Positions 58,417 through 64,000 of a stretch of 64,000 nucleotides of DNA are shown one piece after another. This DNA is from Nostoc sp. C052 (lineage in GTDB: Bacteria; Cyanobacteriota; Cyanobacteriia; Cyanobacteriales; Nostocaceae). A program made the position numbers and the translations under genes. The stretch spans positions 31,442 through 95,441 of the forward strand of contig NZ_CP040279.1 in the NCBI RefSeq assembly GCF_013393905.1. Reading direction: 5' to 3'. Every line of letters begins with the position of its first letter. Positions within the stretch are counted from its first letter, which is position 1. The notes under the pieces were generated by a model. The model worked only from the letters and a program-made list of their open reading frames with translations, did no database searches and was not told the DNA's origin.

Positions 58417-58445
58417 ATACTACAGAATGTATTACAAAGTGTCAA
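58417..58445 (-). promoter_or_regulatory. Sigma70-type promoter of the tRNA array
   Basis: Minus strand: TTGACA (58440-58445), 17-base spacer, TAGTAT (58417-58422). The only good promoter upstream of 29 closely spaced tRNAs, so the array is probably one transcript. Confidence 0.75.
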
Positions 58446-58531
58446 GGGCATACTACAAAATTTTGAGAAGAAGTGAGAGGACATTGTGATGTAATCGCGG
58501 TATTGCCCTCTCTGATTGGGTTTGAAGTAAA

Positions 58532-59053
58532 TTACTCAGATTCACTCAGGCGTTGTGTGCTCCAAAACTGTTCGGCAAATGCAACTGCTGGGTGAATTGG
58601 GGCTTTAGGCTTACTTTTGAGAACCATTCCAGCTTCATGAGGTAAGCGATCGCTCTTGATTGAATTACACTTCTCACACGCAGTTACAACGTTGTCCCAG
58701 GTATGCTGCCCACCTTTTGAGCGGGGAATCACATGGTCGAGCGTCAGACACTTGCTGCTGCCGCAGTATTGGCAAGTGTGGTTGTCTCGCTTGAGTACTT
58801 CACGCCGATTTACAGGTGGTACTTTCCAGTGGCGTTCGGGATTACCCATAGTCAAGCGAATATGTTCGGGAACTTGTAGTACAACACTGGGTGAGCGTAC
58901 TTCCCACTGCTTTGTACTGCCAAAATCCAACGATTCTGCCTGACCTGTGACTAACAGCACGATTGCTCGTTTAATGTTGATACGTGCCAGTGGTAGGTAG
59001 TTCTTAGAGAAGACCACCACCGAATTTTGTAATATGTGTGGTTGAGCTTGCAT
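58532..59053 (-). CDS. HNH endonuclease-domain protein
   Basis: 173 residues from ATG 59053 (GAGGAG ten bases upstream). The HNH core is complete: CQYCGSSKCLTLDHVIPRSK (His-Asp pair), then GGQHTWDNVVTACEKCN with the second Cys pair. The N-terminal about 85 residues (VVFSKNYLPLARINIKRAIV) match those in a common, usually chromosomal cyanobacterial HNH family. It probably cuts or binds DNA; target unknown. Immediately upstream of the tRNA array promoter on the same strand. Confidence 0.85.
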   Translation of the reverse strand: MQAQPHILQNSVVVFSKNYLPLARINIKRAIVLLVTGQAESLDFGSTKQWEVRSPSVVLQVPEHIRLTMGNPERHWKVPPVNRREVLKRDNHTCQYCGSSKCLTLDHVIPRSKGGQHTWDNVVTACEKCNSIKSDRLPHEAGMVLKSKPKAPIHPAVAFAEQFWSTQRLSESE

Positions 59054-59072
59054 CACTGATTCACTCCTCAAA

Positions 59073-59108
59073 AAATAACCCCCGCCTCTGGTGAACAGGA
59101 GCGGGGGT
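59073..59108 (-). terminator. Intrinsic terminator, minus strand
   Basis: Stem ACCCCCGC/GCGGGGGT followed on the minus strand by ttattttttg. Ends whatever is transcribed from 59349 and isolates the HNH gene. Confidence 0.8.
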
Positions 59109-59130
59109 CAGGTAGTTGATACTTTTTGCC

Positions 59131-59349
59131 CTATGTTGGTGCTATAAAACACTTGCACCTCCCGCTTTGGATAAGTTGATCTAGATTCAGCCATCCGGCA
59201 ATTGCTCCAAAAATGCCAACACTTGCAGATTTATCGGCGGCAAACAGATATATTTCCTCAAACGCAAACAGCGCGAATACTCTGCCTAAACCCTTGTTGG
59301 GTCGGCAATGCACCGTGCTACTAATGGTTGAAGAGAATCTGCTGATCAT
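59131..59349 (-). CDS. Short open frame before the terminator, doubtful
   Basis: 72 residues, reading KGLGRVFALFAFEEIYLFAA and GIFGAIAGWLNLDQLIQSG. The terminator just downstream favours a transcript, but there is no ribosome-binding site and no family. It ends in TAG, which no well-supported gene here does. Confidence 0.25.
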   Translation of the reverse strand: MISRFSSTISSTVHCRPNKGLGRVFALFAFEEIYLFAADKSASVGIFGAIAGWLNLDQLIQSGRCKCFIAPT

Positions 59350-59488
59350 TGAAGGCTTGTAGTATTTGTAATTGAAACTTATATCAATAATACAGTTGTA
59401 GTATGCGTTTGTCTACTGCACAATTCTGGGGACGGGCGAACGCTGCGTGAATGCCTTGGCGGTAAAGGCTAAATTTGCAGATGGGGCA

Positions 59489-59668
59489 TCATTTTTTCTC
59501 AGCACAACCTTCTAAAACCTTATTCCCCAGGATAAAAATTGCCGAGTATGGATACTCTTTATCTGACATACCATCGCTACTGACTAGGCTTTTGAGTTTG
59601 AGTCTGTTACCCGAAGAGTTAAAGCAGGTATCGCATTTACCACAACGATAACTGCCCCGGTGAAACAT
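59489..59668 (-). CDS. Small Cys-containing hypothetical protein
   Basis: 59 residues from ATG 59668: MFHRGSYRCGKCDTCFNSSG with C-x2-C-x2-C, possibly half a zinc site. It overlaps the end of the HNH gene at 59637 by 32 bases. Uncertain. Confidence 0.35.
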   Translation of the reverse strand: MFHRGSYRCGKCDTCFNSSGNRLKLKSLVSSDGMSDKEYPYSAIFILGNKVLEGCAEKK

Positions 59669-59933
59669 TAGACTTACCACCTCTATGGTATAAAAGGTGA
59701 CAAGCACTGCAAAGAGCTATAAGGTTGCCTCTGTGATTATTTGCTGGATTTCTGTCCCAATGGTGTACCTGTAGCGTGTACACTCTACGTTTTGAGCGTG
59801 TAAGTTTTGCTGTGTTTTCTCCTGGGGGGATGCACTGTAACCCGCACTTTTGACAACGCCACTGGGCTTGTTGCTTAACTGAAGTGGCAAGTTCTGACCA
59901 ATTGTCTGGGTACAGAGAATGGGTAAACGTCAT
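59637..59933 (-). CDS. Small HNH endonuclease-like protein
   Basis: 98 residues. RCQKCGLQCIPPGENTAKLT, VHHWDRNPANNHRGNLIALC and SACHLLYH form a complete HNH/zinc-finger fold with both Cys pairs and the catalytic His-His. N-terminus MTFTHSLYPDNWSELATSVK matches the usual start of this cyanobacterial type. Target unknown; many such genes are in mobile elements. Confidence 0.8.
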   Translation of the reverse strand: MTFTHSLYPDNWSELATSVKQQAQWRCQKCGLQCIPPGENTAKLTRSKRRVYTLQVHHWDRNPANNHRGNLIALCSACHLLYHRGGKSNVSPGQLSLW

Positions 59934-59988
59934 CAGTGTAATTCAACTAAGGCTTGACCAATTGTAATGCGAATAGCAGCGCAAAAGC

Positions 59989-60195
59989 CTATTCTTCATC
60001 CTTATCGAAGGACACACAAGGACTATCAATTACAATTGCACTTTGGAATGAATTACAGAAAATGGCGGTTGAACAATTAACCCCAAACTCGTCAGGGTGA
60101 ATGCATTGTATGGCTTCTTCTACGTTGATATGAAAAGCACAGTCATTGCAAATAGTTTTAAATGGCAATGGTTGACAGTCGATTGAGTCGGACAT
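59989..60195 (-). CDS. Small Cys-rich hypothetical protein
   Basis: 68 residues, MSDSIDCQPLPFKTICNDCA, then FHINVEEAIQCIHPDEFGVN. Six cysteines and two histidines suggest metal binding. No family recognised. Confidence 0.5.
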   Translation of the reverse strand: MSDSIDCQPLPFKTICNDCAFHINVEEAIQCIHPDEFGVNCSTAIFCNSFQSAIVIDSPCVSFDKDEE

Positions 60196-60281
60196 CAGTC
60201 AAAATCCTTATTGATGACTACAACATGAGAAAGTAGCATTTTTTCAAAAAAGACAAAAGTAATATTAGGTATAAAACTGAG

Positions 60282-60374
60282 ATGCCTTTAGCAGTCAAAG
60301 AAAAATTACTTGCCTTGCTTGAGAAAATTCAAACCAACAGCGTAGTTTACCGTAAATGCGATCAATCGCTATAA
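60282..60374 (+). CDS. Possible 30-residue peptide, doubtful
   Basis: ATG to TAA reading MPLAVKEKLLALLEKIQTNS and VVYRKCDQSL. The only plus-strand frame in this stretch. Part of its end is dispersed-repeat-like. Weak support. Confidence 0.2.
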   Translation: MPLAVKEKLLALLEKIQTNSVVYRKCDQSL

Positions 60375-60409
60375 AGCGGGTGCTTTATGCCATCGCCCTA
60401 AAAGGAGTG

Positions 60410-60676
60410 TTAGTAGGGTGTGTGTTGAGTAACGACAAGATGATCCAAATTGGCTAACAAAGATTCCAAGTCCTGATCTGATGAATGCAATAACTCAGCC
60501 AGTGTTTTTTCATCAACAAATATGTCTTCTAATTGACACATTTGTTGGTTGAGTAAATAAAATACAAACCTTACCATTGAGGGTTTGCGGGAATGCTCTT
60601 GGCAAGCTGAGATATTCGGGCATTTATAGTCAACACCTGTCATTTGACGACAATCTAAGCCCATAGGACAGTACAT
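60410..60676 (-). CDS. Small hypothetical protein with N-terminal Cys motif
   Basis: 88 residues: MYCPMGLDCRQMTGVDYKCP has three Cys, followed by a helical acidic half (DIFVDEKTLAELLHSSDQDL). No family recognised. Thirty-two bases downstream of the recombinase gene on the same strand. Confidence 0.5.
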   Translation of the reverse strand: MYCPMGLDCRQMTGVDYKCPNISACQEHSRKPSMVRFVFYLLNQQMCQLEDIFVDEKTLAELLHSSDQDLESLLANLDHLVVTQHTPY

Positions 60677-60708
60677 AAATGCAAATTGTCAAAATAAACA
60701 TCAACCAA

Positions 60709-61794
60709 TTAAAACCTCGGCAACACTGTACCCGTGCCTGCGTCTTTTTTTGTGCGGACATAAGCCTTGGTTGTATCGGTTTTACTGTGCCCCAACTGGT
60801 TTTGCACCTCAAAAACATTTTTATGCTCGACTGCTCTTGTCGCGTGAGAATGCCGCAACCAGTGACATGAAAACTTCACCTTCGCCACCTCGGAGATATC
60901 TTGAATTAACCTTTTAATTGCCCGATCGCTCAACGGCAACCCCTTTTTTGCTGGGTCAGGTGAGATATTGGCAAACACGGGCATCTTATCACTAGCCATC
61001 CCCCGGTACTTTTTGAAAACGAGCGAAGTCTGATGGTCTAAGCCAATCTCGCGGTACTTGCCACCTTTGCCTCGGAACTTAATCGTATAGTATCCCCGGT
61101 TTCTATCCTCTGGTGTCGGGTCGGGATACCACTGGAAATTATGCCAATATAACCCCGGATAATCTTCCTTGGGTTGGCCCGGTTCATCACCCGGAACCGT
61201 CACGCGACCCACTTCACCAACCCGCATCCCACTGTAAAAAATCAAACTAAAAACTAGCCAATACTTACCCCCCAACTGCTTGGCTGCATCAGCTAGCTTC
61301 TTCATCTCGAAATCTTCTAGATATCGCTCTGCCTTCGGTAAATTACTGAAATTGTCGTAATTTATACTACTTGCAATATTCCGCAAAAAATAGCCAATAC
61401 TCTCCCCGCTCCCATAGCTCCACAGCGATCGCAATATCAGCACTCGGTTACTTTTAGTATAAGGGGAAATCTCACCCCAACTAGCAATAAATTCGAGTAA
61501 TTTTGGCTGCTGTAGCAATCTTAAATCAGGTATACCTTCATGACGTACCCAATCAAGCAATTTTTGACCAAATCGGTAGTATTTTCGTTTAGTTTGTTCG
61601 CGGTTTTGGCTTCCAGCCCAAGCCAAAATTAACTCAGAATCATTACCCACCGCAGGCGTGCGGTAATAATATTGCCGAATTACCTCCTCTACCAATTCTG
61701 GAGTTACTTGAGCATTAGTGTTTTTAATTACACTTGGTTGGGGAGTAGCAGGCAGAATTTCTACAGAGCCAATCTCAATATTAGTAACATCCAT
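60709..61794 (-). CDS. Tyrosine recombinase / integrase
   Basis: 361 residues. N-terminal SAM-like core-binding domain about 30-145, catalytic domain 155-350. All active-site residues are visible: R191 (SGMRVGEVGRV), K243 or K246 (FRGKGGKYREI), H311 and R314 (HWLRHSHAT), H336 (QLGHSKTDTT) and nucleophile Y345 (KAYV). It cuts and joins DNA at short inverted sites; in a replicon it could resolve multimers, but a hairpin-ended linear molecule does not need that role, so integration or inversion is possible. No attachment site can be named. Confidence 0.9.
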   Translation of the reverse strand: MDVTNIEIGSVEILPATPQPSVIKNTNAQVTPELVEEVIRQYYYRTPAVGNDSELILAWAGSQNREQTKRKYYRFGQKLLDWVRHEGIPDLRLLQQPKLLEFIASWGEISPYTKSNRVLILRSLWSYGSGESIGYFLRNIASSINYDNFSNLPKAERYLEDFEMKKLADAAKQLGGKYWLVFSLIFYSGMRVGEVGRVTVPGDEPGQPKEDYPGLYWHNFQWYPDPTPEDRNRGYYTIKFRGKGGKYREIGLDHQTSLVFKKYRGMASDKMPVFANISPDPAKKGLPLSDRAIKRLIQDISEVAKVKFSCHWLRHSHATRAVEHKNVFEVQNQLGHSKTDTTKAYVRTKKDAGTGTVLPRF

Positions 61795-61827
61795 CTGGTC
61801 TTTAGGGTTACGCGACCATAAAAATAT

Positions 61828-61857
61828 AGCTTCCTGGAAGTGCTGTTTCAGGAAGCT
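61828..61857 (-). terminator. Hairpin terminator
   Basis: Stem AGCTTCCTG (61828-61836) / CAGGAAGCT (61849-61857), 12-base loop, with A/T-rich flanks on both sides. Placed after the minus-strand gene that ends at 61967. Confidence 0.75.
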
Positions 61858-61966
61858 TTTATATTATTCTATTCTTTAAGTGGATGTGCTTAACTGCTTG
61901 CTCCAGTATTTGTGGTCAATTAATGCTCTGGTTTTTGGTTTTTTTGAGTTTAAGATGTTACAAGGG

Positions 61967-62488
61967 TTAATCAATCTCTGTCACTAGCCATTGCCACTCA
62001 GTTACTACAGTGTTGGGTATATTAAGAACCAATGGCTGTTCGCTATACGCTGGCACATGAAGTTTGAGCGCATCGGTTGTAGGCAATTTTGGTAAAACAT
62101 CAGTTAAGTTGTATTCGCCTACATTTGGGGCGGGTGCAGTTAAAGCGTAGACATCTGATGCCAAAAGCAATTTTCCTTCAGTTGTCTTGATTTCTAAGGC
62201 TTGGGGGTGGGCAATTTCCGCGACACCAGGAAACCCAACCAAGCGTAACCTTAAGTCTTTGACTGGACTGTTGTAATTTTGTTTGAACAGCAGCACTTGC
62301 CAAGCGTATCCTTTGTTATCTTTGATAGATATCTGCGAGTGGTAGCGCAAAACGCCGGGGGAATCGTGATGTTGCCGCAGCAGCGCCTGGGCTGATTCCA
62401 CACTCCATCCACCAAAAGTTAACACTAGAACGATTACTAAGGCGCAACGCCAAAAATATTGCCAAAATTTTTGCTTTATTGCACACAT
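61967..62488 (-). CDS. Exported DUF3122-like protein
   Basis: 173 residues from ATG 62488; a longer frame to 62542 would overlap the neighbour. Signal peptide/anchor FWRCALVIVLVLTFGGWSVE with AQALL after it, so likely periplasmic or secreted. The body (LRQHHDSPGVLRYHSQISIK, GYAWQVLLFKQN, LRLRLVGFPGVAEI) fits what I remember of the cyanobacterial DUF3122 family. Function unknown. Confidence 0.65.
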   Translation of the reverse strand: MCAIKQKFWQYFWRCALVIVLVLTFGGWSVESAQALLRQHHDSPGVLRYHSQISIKDNKGYAWQVLLFKQNYNSPVKDLRLRLVGFPGVAEIAHPQALEIKTTEGKLLLASDVYALTAPAPNVGEYNLTDVLPKLPTTDALKLHVPAYSEQPLVLNIPNTVVTEWQWLVTEID

Positions 62489-62496
62489 CTTAATAC

Positions 62497-63012
62497 TTAT
62501 TTGACTGGGTGATAAAGACCGTCTTTTTGAGAAAATTCCCATCCTAGGCCCCTTGGGTCGCGGTTACGAGTCCAACTGATAAATTCTTTGGGGCTAAGTT
62601 TTTCTTTTTCGGTTGTGAGGCTTGAAGGAGTTAAACCTAGTCGCGGTGCTAGGTTTTCAGGAGGTAATGCAAGGAGTTCAACTTGGGGCTGTTGGTACGG
62701 GTGCGCTTGTCTTCGAGGTCTGGTGTTGCTGTATCTACCAGAAGCCATCGCCCTCTCCATCTGCTCTAACTTCTTGGTAATTGTTTCTAGTTTGTTGCCC
62801 AAATGGGATTCTAGATTGTCTAACTTCTCTTCTAGTTTGCCTGAGTTATTGATATCAATATTGCTATCAAACTCAGAGAGCAATTCCTCTAAGCCTTGCA
62901 GCAAGGCAATTGTATGTCCCTCTCTGTGCAGTTTGGATAGTTCTTTGACTGCTGGAATTAAGGCAGTAGGGACGCGAATCATTTCGCTTGGTGCGGTTTT
63001 GTGGTCAGTCAT
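62497..63012 (-). CDS. Hypothetical protein with RHH-like start and coiled coil
   Basis: 171 residues. Residues 11-27 (MIRVPTALIPAVKELSK) resemble a ribbon-helix-helix start, 50-90 form a coiled coil (NNSGKLEEKLDNLESHLGNK), a basic patch follows (RYSNTRPRRQAHPYQQ), and the end SPKEFISWTRNRDPRGLGWE with FSQKDGLYHPV is conserved-looking. Possibly DNA-binding and oligomeric; no family name. Confidence 0.5.
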   Translation of the reverse strand: MTDHKTAPSEMIRVPTALIPAVKELSKLHREGHTIALLQGLEELLSEFDSNIDINNSGKLEEKLDNLESHLGNKLETITKKLEQMERAMASGRYSNTRPRRQAHPYQQPQVELLALPPENLAPRLGLTPSSLTTEKEKLSPKEFISWTRNRDPRGLGWEFSQKDGLYHPVK

Positions 63013-63146
63013 CTGATATCAAATTTGATAGCAATGAACTGATGATAGATGAAAAGCGATGTCTATTTACAAGCGTTCGCGTTCAGCGTCTCGTAGAGAG
63101 GAAACTTGAGCGATGAGGTAAGAGCGATCGCCAAGCCATTTGATGA

Positions 63147-63821
63147 TTAGCGCAGCCTGCCAAACGCGATCGCGGTTTCTTTTTCCTGTTTAGATTCCCC
63201 ACCTCGCCAGCGAAATGCGAGCGCCTTGTCAGTACTCTCCACAATCACTCCGATCACTCCTGTGCCTAATCCCGTTTGCTTGTGATGACGACTGTCTTGA
63301 GCGTGGGGAGATGAAGTTGAATCGATCACAGGAATCAGCCTTTCATTTACCTGACTTGTGGCAGTTGGTTTACCTCCGATCACCATGACATGACCTGTGT
63401 TATGGCTATCACTCTCAGGAGGACGTAGCCAAACCACAATATCTCCTGCACGCAGGCGACTGACTTTCGAGATTTCAACCCAATGGGACGGTTTTAGAGT
63501 TGGGTCAGAGAACAATTTGTAAAAATCTTGAGCAAGAGGACGCTTGGATTTAGAAACGGGTACTTCAGCGTAAGCTTGGGGAGAGATTTTCTGCAAGGCA
63601 TAATCTACAAAGCCTGAGCAATCATAGTTGAAACGTCCGACTACTTCATCGACATCGGTAGAATGCTGATAGACTGAAGTTTTCATTAAAGAAAGTTCAC
63701 GCTCTGCTTCATGTAATAGCGAAGGGGACTCAGACATGCCTAATTCTGGATGGATAGTAACCAGAGCCGCAATTATGGCAACTAAGAGTAAAAAGAAGAT
63801 AGCCTTTTTTTGATTCATCAC
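63147..63821 (-). CDS. Exported NlpC/P60-like cysteine peptidase
   Basis: 224 residues with a signal peptide (KKAIFFLLLVAIIAALVTIH). YDCSGFVDYAL holds the catalytic Cys68 and GDIVVWLRPP...TGHVMVIGG holds His144, as in NlpC/P60 enzymes that cut peptidoglycan stem peptides. The middle insertion (SSPHAQDSRHHKQTGLGTGV) is longer than in the minimal domain. Probably acts in the periplasm. Confidence 0.75.
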   Translation of the reverse strand: MMNQKKAIFFLLLVAIIAALVTIHPELGMSESPSLLHEAERELSLMKTSVYQHSTDVDEVVGRFNYDCSGFVDYALQKISPQAYAEVPVSKSKRPLAQDFYKLFSDPTLKPSHWVEISKVSRLRAGDIVVWLRPPESDSHNTGHVMVIGGKPTATSQVNERLIPVIDSTSSPHAQDSRHHKQTGLGTGVIGVIVESTDKALAFRWRGGESKQEKETAIAFGRLR

Positions 63822-64000
63822 TAGGTTCCTTCAATCTAGCTAGTAAAAAATATATGAGAAACAATAAAAAAAAATGGTTTTAGTCATAACTAAATAAAAA
63901 GCGATACCTACGGCGGCAAGCTACGCTCTTGTAGTCAAAAACTGGAAATCGCCTCAAAAATGATGATGATTAAATTAATCTACGATAGTATCTAAAATTT
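63822..64000. other. Intergenic end of window
   Basis: No gene. Contains a dispersed element, gcgatacctacggcggcaag followed by ctacgctctt (63901-63930), and AT-rich text. Confidence 0.6.

Overview
The window is cyanobacterial, most likely from a heterocystous Nostoc/Anabaena-type strain. It is rich in the HIP1 octamer GCGATCGC, in heptamer STRR tracts (TAATGCC units) and in small dispersed elements of the type 'gatgcctacggcggcaagctacgc'. Its genes read as a large accessory replicon: a CyRepA1-type replication protein, ParA with a small partner, a telomere-resolvase-like protein, a tyrosine recombinase and a 29-gene tRNA array. There is no rRNA or core metabolism.

Main interpretation: the sequence passes through both ends of a LINEAR replicon with hairpin (covalently closed) ends. 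At 3659/3660 and at 30821/30822 the sequence turns back on itself around the same self-complementary core (tgttaattt|aaattaaca). Bases 1-3659 are the good-quality end B. Bases 3660 to about 7225 are the same arm in reverse complement with many indels. About 7226-16300 is poor-quality sequence from inside end B, which lies before this window. About 16300-27290 is a poor-quality reverse complement of 34500-48000. Bases 27290-30821 are a poor-quality copy of the end A arm. From 30822 the sequence is clean to 64000. The two clean arms (1-3659 and 30822 to about 34500) are near-identical terminal inverted repeats. About 27 kb (3660-30821) is therefore probably an assembly bridge made from fold-back reads; the gene fragments in it should not be counted as extra genes.

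Clean part, left to right: subtelomeric repeats with one small conserved gene (30822-34500); degenerate repeats and a relic (34500-36460); an FAD-dependent oxidoreductase and a GNAT acetyltransferase (36465-38558); a second copy of the subtelomeric gene (39332-39697); the telomere-resolvase-like gene (39913-41763), whose divergent promoter region carries the TAACAGGTTA motif that also crowds the telomeres; a secreted repeat protein; an eight-gene minus-strand block ending in a membrane-anchored coiled-coil ATPase and a GIY-YIG protein (42714-47978); a divergent plus-strand block of a small DNA-binding protein, GIY-YIG, coiled-coil and Uma2 proteins (48252-50080); the replication gene (50764-54612); parA plus partner with a centromere-like inverted repeat (54652-55758); the tRNA array (55954-58330, all on the minus strand, with a good sigma70-type promoter); two HNH proteins, small Cys-rich proteins, a tyrosine recombinase and cell-envelope-type genes to the end.

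The tRNA array has at least one tRNA for each of the 20 amino acids plus one with anticodon CUA, which would read the amber codon UAG. All 31 protein genes I consider well supported in the clean part stop with TAA or TGA; none uses TAG. Three leucine-anticodon tRNAs lack the long variable arm normal for bacterial tRNA-Leu. Together these suggest a replicon that carries its own decoding system, possibly with amber reassigned.
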